Shown here: in pieces, positions 1 to 10,636 of the stretch | Position numbering within the stretch: the stretch's first letter is position 1 | Layout: each line of letters begins with the position of its first letter | NCBI RefSeq assembly: GCF_002760655.1 | Contig: NZ_PDOC01000016.1 | Coordinates: forward strand, 1 to 64,000 | Source of the DNA: Massilia eurypsychrophila | GTDB taxonomy: Bacteria; Pseudomonadota; Gammaproteobacteria; Burkholderiales; Burkholderiaceae_D | Length of the DNA: 64,000 nt | Reading direction: 5' to 3' | Notes under the pieces: generated by a model | Databases searched by the model: none | Seen by the model: only the letters and a program-made list of their open reading frames with translations | What the model was told of the DNA's origin: nothing | Program-made: the position numbers and the translations under genes

Positions 1-170
1 AAGCGCCTATATTTCTTCTTTGTGAACATTTGATAATTTAAGTTTTCAGTGACCGAAGTCACTGGCACTTTCATCAAACGCCCACACTTATCGACTGTTA
101 ATTGTTAAAGAACTTGTTCGGTACTGCCTGCTGCTTGGCGATGAAGCGTTGTGTTCATCAGCAGCGAAGG
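1..170 (-). other. rRNA operon leader (5' of 16S rRNA), reading leftward out of the window
   Basis: Read on the minus strand, this AT-richer stretch has a boxA antitermination element (plus-strand complement at 102-113, reading GTTCTTTAACAA on the minus strand). About 20 bases further on comes a GTGTGGGC word, then a perfect small hairpin at about 48-65. The same order (boxA, GTGTGGGC, hairpin) occurs in the E. coli 16S leader, so the 16S gene should begin just beyond base 1. No part of the 16S itself is visible. A 16S-23S spacer could also carry boxA, but the promoter just upstream favours the leader. Confidence 0.75.
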
Positions 171-176
171 AGGAAG

Positions 177-205
177 AGTATGAAGCGTTTCGCTTATTTC
201 GTCAA
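177..205 (-). promoter_or_regulatory. rrn operon promoter
   Basis: On the minus strand a -35 TTGACG (200-205) is separated by exactly 17 bases from a -10 CATACT (177-182). An A-tract lies directly upstream (complement of the T-run at about 208-216), as expected for an UP element. It drives the boxA-containing leader. The stretch from about 217 to 438 between this promoter and the next gene holds nothing I can identify. Confidence 0.7.
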
Positions 206-438
206 CCTCTTTTTTTTACCGCACCGTCGTTTCCGACGTCCCCAACTGCTCGCTAACTACTTGATTTCGCTAACCGTTTCATCGGGGAGGCGAACTATAG
301 CAAACAGCCATGCAGCTTGGCAAGGACTGTTTAACGGGCCCCTCGATATTCCAGGGTGAGCGTCAGCGTGGTTGCTTCGGCGCCGCCCGGAACACGATGC
401 GGCGAGACCGCGCATTCCTGCGCAACCGCCGGGAAGGA

Positions 439-1986
439 TTAGAGCAGCCAGTCGATCGGCAGCCAGGACAAGAGGCGCACGCCCAGGCGCAGCCAGACGC
501 TGGTGCCCGGCTCGGTGTCGTGGCGGGTCACGACGCCCTTGGTGCGCTCGATCCAGTACAGCGCGCCGTCGGGCGCGAGCCGCACTTCGTAGGCCCGCTC
601 GGCCAGGCCGCTGTCGAGCCGTTCCTTCAGTTGCCGCGTCATCGCCGGGCTGGCGATCAGAAAGCCCATCTCGGTATTGAGGTTGATCGAGCGCGGATCG
701 AAATTGAGCGAGCCGATAAACATGTGCTCGCCATCGACCGCAAACGTCTTGGCGTGCAGGCTGCTACCTGAGGAGATCAGGGGTCCGGGCCGGTGCCGGC
801 GGTCCTCGAGCGGCCAGCTGCGGCGCATCTCGTACAGCCTGACGCCGGCTTGCAACAGCCGCTTGCGCCATTTGGCGTAGCCGGCATGCACCGCGGCGAC
901 ATCGGTCGCCTCCAGCGCATTGGTCAGCACGCGCACGGCGACGCCGCTGCGGGCCAGCGCCGCCAGTTCGTCGGTCACGCCCGGGCCGGGCACGAAATAC
1001 GGCGCCACCAGGTCGAACTCGCGCTGCGGTGTGCCAACCAGCTCGCGCAGCTGCGTTTCGACGCCGCTGCCCTGCGCCTCGCGCTGCAGGGCCTTGGCCG
1101 GATCGTCGCTGACCAGCCGCGTATCGGCCCATTCCAGCGGCAGCGTGCGCGCGACCAGGTCGGGCAGCAGCGTCGAGGTGCGCCGCGCCAGTTGCAGGGC
1201 CGCGGCGGGCGGCCCCGCGTCGACCGCCGTCGCTTCGGCGCGCACGGCGGAGGCGTCGGGATTGGGCGGCACGATCAGCGCGAGCGGATAGGCCGAGGCG
1301 CTGTTCCAGTAGCGGTCGAAATCGTTCGACACCGGCGCCACCACGGCGCCGATCGCCAGCACGTCGAGGTCGGCGAACAGCACGTCGCCGGCCGCATCGA
1401 AGTATTTGTCGCCGACATTGCGCCCGCCGATGATGGTGATCTGGCCGTCGGCGGTGAACGACTTGTTGTGCATGCGCCGGTTCAGCCGGCCAAATTCGGT
1501 CAGATAGCCGAGCAGGCGAAGGCGCCGCAGCACAAACGGATTAAACAGGCGCACTTCGATATTCGGATGGGCGTCGAGCTGCGCCAGGGCGGCGTCGATG
1601 CCGGAGGTGCCGAAGTCGTCCAGCAGCAGCCGCACCCGCACGCCGCGCCCGGCGGCCGCGCGCAGGGCGTCGAACAGCAATGCGCCGCTGATGTCGTTGC
1701 TCCAGATGTAGTACTGGACGTCGAGACTGCGGGTGGCCGCGTCGGCCAGCACGGCGCGCGCGGTGAAGGCGGTGCGCGCGTCGAGCAGACCGTACACGCC
1801 GGACTTGCCCGGATGGGCCGCCACCAGCGGCGCCACCGCCCGCCCGAGCGGGGTGGCGGCAGTATCGCTGAAGGCGCTCGAGGCCACGCGGCCGTCGAGC
1901 GGCGGCGGCGCCGTGCACCCGGCCAGGCCGAGCGACAGCGCCAGCACCAGGGCCAGGGCATGGATTTGCGTCAGCAACGAGCGCAT
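439..1986 (-). CDS. Phospholipase D family lipoprotein
   Basis: A 515-residue protein with two HxKxxxxD catalytic motifs of the phospholipase D/cardiolipin synthase superfamily: H173-N-K175 with D180, and H411-A-K413 with D418. The first 23 residues form a lipoprotein signal peptide ending LAGC (Cys24), so it is probably anchored in the envelope. Two-motif enzymes of this length transfer or hydrolyse phosphatidyl groups; the lipobox argues against a classical polytopic cardiolipin synthase. The start is the ATG directly before the signal peptide. It is followed (leftward) only by the rrn promoter, and the enoyl-CoA hydratase ends 22 bases upstream on the same strand, so the two may be cotranscribed. 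Substrate is unknown. Confidence 0.85.
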   Translation of the reverse strand: MRSLLTQIHALALVLALSLGLAGCTAPPPLDGRVASSAFSDTAATPLGRAVAPLVAAHPGKSGVYGLLDARTAFTARAVLADAATRSLDVQYYIWSNDISGALLFDALRAAAGRGVRVRLLLDDFGTSGIDAALAQLDAHPNIEVRLFNPFVLRRLRLLGYLTEFGRLNRRMHNKSFTADGQITIIGGRNVGDKYFDAAGDVLFADLDVLAIGAVVAPVSNDFDRYWNSASAYPLALIVPPNPDASAVRAEATAVDAGPPAAALQLARRTSTLLPDLVARTLPLEWADTRLVSDDPAKALQREAQGSGVETQLRELVGTPQREFDLVAPYFVPGPGVTDELAALARSGVAVRVLTNALEATDVAAVHAGYAKWRKRLLQAGVRLYEMRRSWPLEDRRHRPGPLISSGSSLHAKTFAVDGEHMFIGSLNFDPRSINLNTEMGFLIASPAMTRQLKERLDSGLAERAYEVRLAPDGALYWIERTKGVVTRHDTEPGTSVWLRLGVRLLSWLPIDWLL

Positions 1987-2008
1987 GCCTGGCTGGCCCG
2001 GCGCGATG

Positions 2009-2785
2009 CTACAGGCCGTCGAAGTTGGCCGGACGCTTGGCCAGGAAGGCGGACATGCCCTCTTTCTGCGCCGGCGTGCCGAACGCGGCGTGGAAGTAGC
2101 GGCGCTCGTAGCGCACCCCTTCGGTCAACGTGGTTTCGAACGCGCGGTTGACGCTGTCCTTGATCGCCATCGCCACCGTTACCGACATCGACGCGACGAC
2201 GGTGGCCGCGGCCAGCGCCTCTTCCATCAGCTTGTCGGCGGGGACCACGCGCGAGACCAGGCCGGTGCGCTCGGCTTCGGCGGCGTCGATCATGCGCGCC
2301 GTCAGCAGCAGATCCATCGCTTTGGCCTTGCCGATGGTGCGCGGCAGGCGCTGGGTGCCGCCGGCGCCTGGCGTGACGCCGACCTTGATCTCCGGCTGGC
2401 CGAAACGCGCGCTGTCGGCGGCGATCAGGAAGTCGCACATCATCGCCAGTTCGCAGCCGCCGCCGAGGCAGAAGCCGGCCACCGCGCCGATCACCGGCTT
2501 CCTGATGTTGAGGATGTGCTCCCAGTTGCGCCCGATGTAGTTGCCCGGATAGGTGTCGGCGTAGGTGTAGTTGGCCATCGCGGCGATGTCGGCGCCGGCG
2601 GCGAATGCTTTCTCGCTGCCGGCCAGGACGATGCAGCCGATGTTGGCGTCGGCATCGAACTGCTGCAGCGCGGCGCCCAGCTCGTTCATCATGTTGTCGT
2701 TGAGCGCATTCATCGCCTTTGGACGGTTCAGGCGGATCACAGCGACGCGGCCGTGAGTTTCGATCAGCAAATCTGCATACTGCAT
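2009..2785 (-). CDS. Enoyl-CoA hydratase
   Basis: A 258-residue crotonase-fold protein of the usual length. It should hydrate trans-2-enoyl-CoA to 3-hydroxyacyl-CoA in fatty-acid or amino-acid degradation. The two catalytic glutamates fall in the expected contexts: E112 in GGGCEL and E132 in GQPEIKVG. The oxyanion-hole region AAGADI (about 62-67) and the TPGAGGTQRL loop are intact. The strong resemblance to short-chain enoyl-CoA hydratases makes hydratase likelier than isomerase. It sits upstream of the phospholipase D gene on the same strand with no obvious functional link. Confidence 0.9.
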   Translation of the reverse strand: MQYADLLIETHGRVAVIRLNRPKAMNALNDNMMNELGAALQQFDADANIGCIVLAGSEKAFAAGADIAAMANYTYADTYPGNYIGRNWEHILNIRKPVIGAVAGFCLGGGCELAMMCDFLIAADSARFGQPEIKVGVTPGAGGTQRLPRTIGKAKAMDLLLTARMIDAAEAERTGLVSRVVPADKLMEEALAAATVVASMSVTVAMAIKDSVNRAFETTLTEGVRYERRYFHAAFGTPAQKEGMSAFLAKRPANFDGL

Positions 2786-2849
2786 GGGCTACCCCTTTAT
2801 TGGTTGTGGGAACGTCAATAGCGCGATTGTAGCCCTTCCGCCAGTTCGG

Positions 2850-3056
2850 TCAACGGCCCGGCTCAGGCTTGGGCGCCGGCGTAGGTTGTGGTTCGGGCGC
2901 CGGCACCGCCACCGGCCCGACCGGCGCCGGCATCACGATTGGCGGCTGCGGTTTCGGCTCGGGCGGCGCCGGCGGCGGCGTTGTCGCGCAGCCGCCTGAC
3001 AGTGCGACGGCGACGGCTCCCATCGAAACGGGTAAACTGCGGCGAGTAGCTAACAT
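2850..3056 (-). CDS. Small proline-rich putative lipoprotein
   Basis: A 68-residue ORF with a possible lipoprotein signal (SGGC, Cys23), after which the chain is almost entirely Pro/Ala/Glu/Lys, ending in PAPKPEPGR. Such extended Pro-rich tails are typical of small envelope lipoproteins that reach through the periplasm. No strong ribosome-binding site precedes the ATG. An internal ATG at 3021-3023 could also start, but would leave a very short signal. It is divergent from the small membrane protein that begins 11 bases away, so the two share an unusually tight start region. No family recognised. Confidence 0.5.
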   Translation of the reverse strand: MLATRRSLPVSMGAVAVALSGGCATTPPPAPPEPKPQPPIVMPAPVGPVAVPAPEPQPTPAPKPEPGR

Positions 3057-3066
3057 AAGGAAGTGT

Positions 3067-3228
3067 ATGTGGATCTTGATGGTTGAAGCGGCAGTGGCGC
3101 TGTTCCTGCTGGTGTTTATTGTATGGTGGACGATGTATTCGGGCCCGAAGGCCGGCGATGACGACCTCGACGCGATCGAGCCGCCGAAAACGGACAAGCC
3201 CGATCGCCTGGACGGCCCGCAAGGCTGA
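3067..3228 (+). CDS. Small single-span membrane protein
   Basis: A 53-residue ORF preceded by a good AAGGAAG ribosome-binding site four bases before the ATG. Residues 5-22 form one hydrophobic helix (AAVALFLLVFIVWW core), followed by a charged tail rich in Asp, Lys and Pro. Its TGA (3226-3228) abuts the stop of the convergent apaG (3229-3231), so the six bases TGATCA serve both genes. Function unknown. The RBS, the membrane helix and the precise stop-to-stop fit argue that it is real. Confidence 0.6.
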   Translation: MWILMVEAAVALFLLVFIVWWTMYSGPKAGDDDLDAIEPPKTDKPDRLDGPQG

Positions 3229-3603
3229 TCAGTGCAGGGTGCGCGGCAGCGACAGCACGAATTCCGGGATTTTCGCTTCGAACCGGTGTCCATCTTCGGC
3301 CACGCAGAAATATTCGCCCAGCATGGAGCCTTGCGGCGTGGCCATCTGGGTGCCGCTGGTATATTCGAACTGTTCGCCAGGCTGCAGCAGCGGCTGATGG
3401 CCGACCACGCCCAGGCCGCGCACCTCTTCGACATGGTTGTTGGCGTCGGTGATGACCCAATGCCGGGCGATCAGCTGGGCCGCGACGCTGCCGGTGTTCT
3501 TGATCGTGATCGTATAGGTGAACACGTAATTGGTGCGTGCCGGGTCTGATTGCTCCGGCAGGTACTGGGTGCGGACAGTGACAGTCAATTCGTAGGGTGC
3601 CAT
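3229..3603 (-). CDS. apaG: ApaG domain protein (Co2+/Mg2+ efflux-associated)
   Basis: A 124-residue protein matching the ApaG family over its full length, with the conserved FTYTITIKNTGS strand, the RHWVITD segment, VVGHQPLL and the GSMLGEYFC signature. ApaG is a fibronectin-III-like fold. In E. coli the gene lies beside apaH, and mutants have been linked to cobalt resistance and magnesium efflux; the biochemical role is unsettled. In Burkholderiales apaG commonly lies next to and divergent from rpe, as it does here. It is convergent and stop-to-stop with the small membrane protein. Confidence 0.93.
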   Translation of the reverse strand: MAPYELTVTVRTQYLPEQSDPARTNYVFTYTITIKNTGSVAAQLIARHWVITDANNHVEEVRGLGVVGHQPLLQPGEQFEYTSGTQMATPQGSMLGEYFCVAEDGHRFEAKIPEFVLSLPRTLH

Positions 3604-3667
3604 CGGGTTTCCTTAGTGAAGCTATTATTTTCGAGCATCGTTCATCATACCTCGCAGCGCAAAAGTC

Positions 3668-3733
3668 CTGGTGTCAGGTCTGACATTCGGACATTTCGCC
3701 TTTGAAATGTCGGAATGTCAGACCTGACACCAG
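3668..3733. repeat. Long REP-like hairpin (30-bp arms, 6-base loop)
   Basis: Bases 3668-3697 are the reverse complement of 3704-3733 with a single mismatch, around the loop GCCTTT. Arms begin CTGGTGTCAGGTCTGACATT. It lies in the apaG-rpe divergent region. The length and near-perfection suggest a REP/MITE-type mobile palindrome, possibly mobilised by REP-associated tyrosine transposases, rather than a terminator, since no T-run follows. No second copy was seen in the window. Confidence 0.8.
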
Positions 3734-3803
3734 CTTCCGGGTACGGCCAAGGCGTGCAACAGCGTAAAATAGCGGCTCCGATATTGATAACCTGCGCCAC
3801 GCC

Positions 3804-4475
3804 ATGACCCAATTCCGCATCGCCCCCAGCATCCTGTCCGCCGATTTCGCCCGCCTCGGCGAGGAAGTGCGCAACGTCGTCGCCGCCGGCGCCGACATCA
3901 TTCACTTCGACGTGATGGACAACCATTATGTTCCGAACCTGACAATCGGGCCGCTGGTGTGCCAGGCCATCCGTCCGCATGTCGACGTGCCGATCGACGT
4001 GCACCTGATGGTCAAGCCGGTCGATCGCCTGATCCCGGACTTCGCCAAGGCCGGCGCCAACATCATCACCTTCCACCCGGAAGCGTCCGAGCACATCGAC
4101 CGCACCTTGCAGCTGATCCGCGATAACGGCTGCAAGGCCGGCCTGGTGTTCAATCCGGGCACGCCGATGCACTTCCTGAACCACGTGATGGACAAGATCG
4201 ACATGATCCTCATCATGTCGGTCAATCCGGGCTTCGGCGGCCAGTCGTTCATTCCGGAAGCGCTGAAAAAAATCAGCATCGCGCGCCGCATGATCGACGA
4301 ATCGGGCCGCGACATCCTGCTCGAAGTCGACGGCGGCATCAAGATCGACAATATCGCCGCCGCCGCCGCCGCCGGCGCCGACACCTTCGTCGCCGGCTCG
4401 GCCATCTTCGGCCAGCCAGACTACAAGGGCGTTATCGACGCCATGCGCGCGGAATTGGCCAAAACCGCGCGCTGA
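3804..4475 (+). CDS. rpe: Ribulose-phosphate 3-epimerase
   Basis: A 223-residue TIM-barrel enzyme interconverting ribulose-5-phosphate and xylulose-5-phosphate in the pentose phosphate and Calvin pathways. Diagnostic segments are all present: the [11 protein letters not shown] start, [12 protein letters not shown] (metal ligands His and Asp), HLMVKPVDR, the [10 protein letters not shown] phosphate loop and EVDGGI. Length is typical. In related bacteria rpe is normally followed by gph and the trp genes. Here its stop is only 19 bases from the convergent kdpE stop, and gph lies 9 kb further on. Confidence 0.97.
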   Translation: MTQFRIAPSILSADFARLGEEVRNVVAAGADIIHFDVMDNHYVPNLTIGPLVCQAIRPHVDVPIDVHLMVKPVDRLIPDFAKAGANIITFHPEASEHIDRTLQLIRDNGCKAGLVFNPGTPMHFLNHVMDKIDMILIMSVNPGFGGQSFIPEALKKISIARRMIDESGRDILLEVDGGIKIDNIAAAAAAGADTFVAGSAIFGQPDYKGVIDAMRAELAKTAR

Positions 4476-4494
4476 TCGAGCCCCGCCCTTTCCA

Positions 4495-5196
4495 CTAGGG
4501 CGTGCTGGTCGACAGACGGTAGCCGACGCCGGTTTCAGTGAGCAGGTGGCGCGGCTGGGACGGATCGTCTTCCAGCTTGTGACGCAGGTGGCCCATGTAG
4601 ATGCGCAGGTAGTGGCCGTCCTCGGCGTGCGACGGGCCCCACACGGAGCGCAGCAGCTGCGGATTGGTCAACACGCGGCCGGCACTGCCCACCAGCACGG
4701 CGAGCAGCCGATATTCGGTTGGCGTCAGGTGCACCCGGACGCCGGCTTTCGATACGCAGCGGTCCTTCAGGTCGACCGTCACGCTACCGAAGTGCACCTG
4801 GCCGGCAAGGTCGGCGCCAGGCTGGCGCTGCCGGCGCACCGTCGCCCTCACCCTCGCCTGCAATTCGCCGACGCTGAACGGCTTGGTCAGGTAGTCGTCG
4901 GCGCCGGCGTCGAGCGCGGCGATCTTGTCGGCTTCGCCGGTGCGCGCCGACAGCACGATGACCGGCACCGTCGACCATTTGCGGATGTCGCCGATGAAGT
5001 CGATGCCGTCGCCATCGGGCAGGCCCAGATCGAGAATGATGAGATCAGGACTGCGGGTGCCGGCGTCGCTCAGGCCACGCTGGACGGTGGCCGCTTCCTG
5101 CACGTTCCAGCCCTCTTCCTCGAGGGCGCCGCGCAAGAAGCGGCGGATCTGCGGTTCGTCTTCTACCAGCAGTGCAAGCGGCGCAAGGTCGTTCAT
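4495..5196 (-). CDS. kdpE: Response regulator KdpE
   Basis: A 233-residue OmpR-family regulator: receiver domain (about 7-120) with acidic E12/D13, phospho-acceptor D56 in LIILDLGLPDG and K105 in YLTKPF, then a winged-helix DNA-binding domain (about 133-229). It activates the high-affinity potassium ATPase operon when phosphorylated by KdpD. The start ATG (5194-5196) overlaps the kdpD TGA by the four-base ATGA arrangement, indicating translational coupling. The open frame continues far upstream through kdpD, but only the MNDLAPLALL start makes a normal-length regulator. The direct repeats upstream of the operon and of the porin gene are the natural candidates for its binding sites. Confidence 0.95.
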   Translation of the reverse strand: MNDLAPLALLVEDEPQIRRFLRGALEEEGWNVQEAATVQRGLSDAGTRSPDLIILDLGLPDGDGIDFIGDIRKWSTVPVIVLSARTGEADKIAALDAGADDYLTKPFSVGELQARVRATVRRQRQPGADLAGQVHFGSVTVDLKDRCVSKAGVRVHLTPTEYRLLAVLVGSAGRVLTNPQLLRSVWGPSHAEDGHYLRIYMGHLRHKLEDDPSQPRHLLTETGVGYRLSTSTP

Positions 5197-7892
5197 GCAG
5201 GCGATGCTTCCTGTTCGAGATCGGGCGTTGCAGGCGGCTGCCCCAACGGGAGCCTTATTATAAAGGCCGCGCCGCCAAGGTCCGATCGGGCGTAACCGAT
5301 GGTGCCGCCATGCGCTTCGACGATGGCACGGCAGATTGCCAGCCCAAGGCCGACGCCGCTGCCGGCCGACTCGCGCGCGCCACGCGTGAATTTTTCGAAC
5401 ATCTCCTCTTCCCGTCCCGCCGCCACGCCGGCGCCGTTGTCGGCCACGGTCAGCGTCGCCCATGCGCCGTCCACCGCGGCCGCGATGTCGACGCGCGAGC
5501 CGCGCGCGGTATGCTTGGCGGCGTTCTCCAGCAGGTTGCACAGCACCCGCTCCAGCAGCACCGCGTCGAATCGCACCAGCGGCAGATCGGCCGGCATGCT
5601 GGTCGTGACGATATGCCCGCTCAGTGGCCCGGCGCTCAGGCGCAGCGCCGTGCCGACCGCTTCCTCGAGCGCCTGCCACTCCAGGTGCAGCTTCACCTGG
5701 CCGCTCTGCAAGCGCGCCATGTCGAGCAGATTGGCTACCAGGGCGCTCATGCGCAGCGCTTCGCCGTGCAGGCTGTGCGCCATGTCCAGCTGCGCTGCCG
5801 GCAGCGGCGGTTTGGCCCGCGTCAGCGATTCGGACAGGCCGACCAGCGACGTCAGCGGGGTGCGCAGGTCGTGCGACAGCGCCGCCAGCAGCGAGTTGCG
5901 CAGGCGCTCGGTCTCCATGTTTACCAGCGCGCCCTGCGCCACTTCGATGTAGTGCACCCGCTCGAGCGCGATGGCGGCCAGCGCGGCGAAGGTATCGAGC
6001 TGCTGGCGTTGTTCGGGAATCAGGATCCAGCGCTGCTGTTCCGGCTCGATCGCCAGCACGCCGCGGGTGCGCATCGGCGCCACCAGCGGCAGGTAGAAGC
6101 ATCGGCTGGCGGGCAAGGTGCCGGTGCCGAAGCCGGCGCTTTCGGCGTGATCGTAAGCCCACTGCGCAACGCCGATATCCGGCGCGCCTGCCGTGTCGGC
6201 GCCGGCCGGCAGTTGCAGGCGCCCGTCCAGGTCAGGCACCAGCAGGATCGCCCTGGCGCCGAACGTGCGCCGAATGAACTCGCCGGTGATGTCGAAGATC
6301 TGCTCGGTCTGCAGCGCGCCGGATAGCTCGCGGGCGAACTCGTACAGCGCGCGCGAGCGCCGTTCGCGGTGCGCCGCGACATGGGCCTGGAAGCGCAACC
6401 CGGCCGTCAGGTGGCCGGTGATCAGCCCTACTGCCAGCATCACGCCGAACGTGACCACGTACTGCAAGTCGGAGACGGCAAACGAGAACCGTGGCTCGAC
6501 GAAGAAGAAGTCGAAACAGGCTACGCCGACGCAGGTGGCGACGACCGAGGCGCCGCGGCCAAGGCGAACCGCCACCAGTACCACCACCAGCAAGAACAGC
6601 ATGGCGATATTGGCCAGGTCGAGGTAGCCAACCAGGGGCGTGGCCAGCAGCGCGGTGGCCAGGCTGCTGGCGGCGGCCACGCCAAAGGCCAGCCAGCGGT
6701 GCTTGCCGGTCGTCGCCGCCTGCGCCGCCGGCGCCGGCGGCGCAGGCGCATGGGCGGCGTCGCCGATTTCCAGCAGGTCGATATCGGGCGCCATCGCCGT
6801 GATGCGCCGCAAGTGCGCGGTGCGCCACGGCCACGTCCTGTGGCCGCGCGCCATGACGATCTTCGACAAGTTGTGCTCGCGCGCATAGTCGACGATGGCC
6901 GCGGCGATATCGGCGCCGGCCACCACGGCGGAGCTCGCGCCCAGTTCCGCCGCCAGCTTCAGGGTCAGCAGCGTGGCTTCGCGGCGTTCGGCCGGCAGAC
7001 GCTGCAGCTGCGGCGTTTCGACATACACCGCATGCCAGTCGGCGCCGAGCTGGCCGGCCAGGCGCGCGGTGCTGCGCACCACATGCTCGCTGCCGGGCCG
7101 CGGACCGACGCAGGCAAGCAAGGCGCCCGCCGTTTTCCATACCGTGTCGATCGACTTTTCAATGCGGTAGGCGCGCACGTCGTCTTCGATGCGGTCGGCG
7201 GTGCGCCGCAAAGCCAGCTCGCGCAGCGCGATCAAGTTCCCTTTGCGGAAAAAATTCCTGGAGGCGCGCTCGGCCTGGGGAGCCTGGTAGACGCGGCCGC
7301 TCTTCAGGCGCGCCAGCAGCTCGTCGGCAGGCAAGTCGACCAGCACGACTTCGTCGGCGGCGTCAAACACGGTATCGGGGACCGTTTCAGCGACCCGGAT
7401 GCCGGTGATGCCGCCAACGACGTCGTTCAGACTTTCCAGATGCTGCACGTTGACAGTGCTGAACACATCGATGCCGGCGTCGAGCAACTCCTCCACATCC
7501 TGCCAGCGCTTGGGGTGGCGCGAACCGGGCGCATTCGAGTGGGCCAGCTCGTCCATCAGGATCAGCGCCGGCCGCCGCGCCAGCGCCGCGTCGAGGTCGA
7601 ATTCGCCGAGCGACTTGCCGCGGTAGCTGAGCGCCCTGGGCGGCAGCAGCTCGAGCCCGTCGAGCAGGGCGGCAGTCTCGGCGCGCCCGTGCGTTTCGAT
7701 CACACCAATTAACGGCGCATGCCCCTCGGCCTGCAGTTTGCGCGCGGCCGCCAGCATGGCGTAGGTCTTGCCGACCCCCGCCGATGCACCGAAGTAGATG
7801 CGCAGGCGCCCGCGCGCGTCCCTGCGCTGCTGGCTCTGTACCTGGGCAAGCAGCGCGTCCGGGTCGGGTCGCTCGCTGTCATTCTGAAACAT
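5193..7892 (-). CDS. kdpD: Osmosensitive K+ channel sensor histidine kinase KdpD
   Basis: An 899-residue membrane sensor kinase. The N-terminal KdpD domain holds Walker A GASAGVGKT (about 34-42) and LILMDELAHSN, followed by a universal-stress-protein-like domain (about 250-370). Four closely spaced transmembrane helices lie at about 395-490, then a GAF-like region. The C-terminal kinase carries H674 in the H-box LSHDLRTPL, an N-box NLLENAAKHT and G-boxes DNGAGV and GLGLAI. Length and order match full-length KdpD. It senses potassium limitation and phosphorylates KdpE, with which it overlaps by 4 bp. It starts 21 bases after the kdpC stop. Confidence 0.97.
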   Translation of the reverse strand: MFQNDSERPDPDALLAQVQSQQRRDARGRLRIYFGASAGVGKTYAMLAAARKLQAEGHAPLIGVIETHGRAETAALLDGLELLPPRALSYRGKSLGEFDLDAALARRPALILMDELAHSNAPGSRHPKRWQDVEELLDAGIDVFSTVNVQHLESLNDVVGGITGIRVAETVPDTVFDAADEVVLVDLPADELLARLKSGRVYQAPQAERASRNFFRKGNLIALRELALRRTADRIEDDVRAYRIEKSIDTVWKTAGALLACVGPRPGSEHVVRSTARLAGQLGADWHAVYVETPQLQRLPAERREATLLTLKLAAELGASSAVVAGADIAAAIVDYAREHNLSKIVMARGHRTWPWRTAHLRRITAMAPDIDLLEIGDAAHAPAPPAPAAQAATTGKHRWLAFGVAAASSLATALLATPLVGYLDLANIAMLFLLVVVLVAVRLGRGASVVATCVGVACFDFFFVEPRFSFAVSDLQYVVTFGVMLAVGLITGHLTAGLRFQAHVAAHRERRSRALYEFARELSGALQTEQIFDITGEFIRRTFGARAILLVPDLDGRLQLPAGADTAGAPDIGVAQWAYDHAESAGFGTGTLPASRCFYLPLVAPMRTRGVLAIEPEQQRWILIPEQRQQLDTFAALAAIALERVHYIEVAQGALVNMETERLRNSLLAALSHDLRTPLTSLVGLSESLTRAKPPLPAAQLDMAHSLHGEALRMSALVANLLDMARLQSGQVKLHLEWQALEEAVGTALRLSAGPLSGHIVTTSMPADLPLVRFDAVLLERVLCNLLENAAKHTARGSRVDIAAAVDGAWATLTVADNGAGVAAGREEEMFEKFTRGARESAGSGVGLGLAICRAIVEAHGGTIGYARSDLGGAAFIIRLPLGQPPATPDLEQEASPA

Positions 7893-7913
7893 CGGTACCT
7901 TGCTCCTGCGGTG

Positions 7914-8498
7914 TTAACGGTGTGCTGGCGGCTCGGCATCGAGCGCCAGGTTCAGGGCAAGTACTTTGACCCTGGCTTCGCCGAAAAGCCCCAGCGTTTG
8001 CCCGACAGTATGCGCCGACATCAGCGCTTCGACCCGCTCGGGCGCCAGTTGGCGCGCCGCCGCCACCCGGCCGGCCTGAAAGCGCGCGGCGGCCACGCTG
8101 ATCTCCGGATCGAGTCCGCTGGCCGAGGCCGTTACGAGGTCAACCGGAATCGGGGCGATATTGGCCGGGTCGGCCTCCCGCAGCGCGGCAATCCTGCCCT
8201 TGACCGCATCGACCAGTGCCGGGTTGAGCGGACCCTGGTTCGAGCCCGAGCTGCCGCTGGCATTGTTGGGCATGGGTCCGGTGGCCGATGGCCGGCCCCA
8301 GAAGTAGCGCGGCGACGAGAACGATTGGCCGATCAGGGTCGAGCCCACCGGCTTGCCGTCGCGCAGCACCAGGCTGCCGGACGCCTTGTCGGCAAATGCG
8401 ACCTGGCCGATGCCGGTCACGGCCAGCGGATAGAGCACGCCGACGACCAAGGTCAGCGCGCCAAACAAGACGAGGGCGGGACGCAGAGTGGATTTCAT
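7914..8498 (-). CDS. kdpC: Potassium-transporting ATPase subunit C
   Basis: A 194-residue KdpC with one N-terminal membrane helix (about 7-28) and a periplasmic domain. Family signatures include the [19 protein letters not shown] block, FWGRPSA and the [10 protein letters not shown] segment, followed by the [11 protein letters not shown] motif. KdpC assembles and stabilises the KdpFABC complex and helps cooperative ATP binding to KdpB. It lies 11 bases downstream of kdpB in the same operon. Confidence 0.96.
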   Translation of the reverse strand: MKSTLRPALVLFGALTLVVGVLYPLAVTGIGQVAFADKASGSLVLRDGKPVGSTLIGQSFSSPRYFWGRPSATGPMPNNASGSSGSNQGPLNPALVDAVKGRIAALREADPANIAPIPVDLVTASASGLDPEISVAAARFQAGRVAAARQLAPERVEALMSAHTVGQTLGLFGEARVKVLALNLALDAEPPAHR

Positions 8499-8509
8499 GA
8501 GCAGTTCCT

Positions 8510-10612
<2,103 letters not shown>

Positions 10613-10636
10613 CGTGGACTCCGTGGCCATGGATGA

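Noticed and set aside
310-771. Plus-strand frames rich in Arg, Gly, Ala and Gln opposite the phospholipase D, kdp, trp and other genes
   Set aside because: They are antisense shadows caused by high GC: low-complexity composition, no RBS and no family motifs.
2850-3434. 194-residue protein extending the small lipoprotein upstream through apaG
   Set aside because: The upstream part is the antisense-frame reading of apaG and the small membrane gene; only the last 68 residues have a signal and lipobox.
4495-6162. A 555-codon open frame joining kdpE to a basic Ala/Arg-rich N-terminus
   Set aside because: The N-terminal part is an out-of-frame reading of kdpD. The real kdpE starts at 5196 with a 4-bp overlap.
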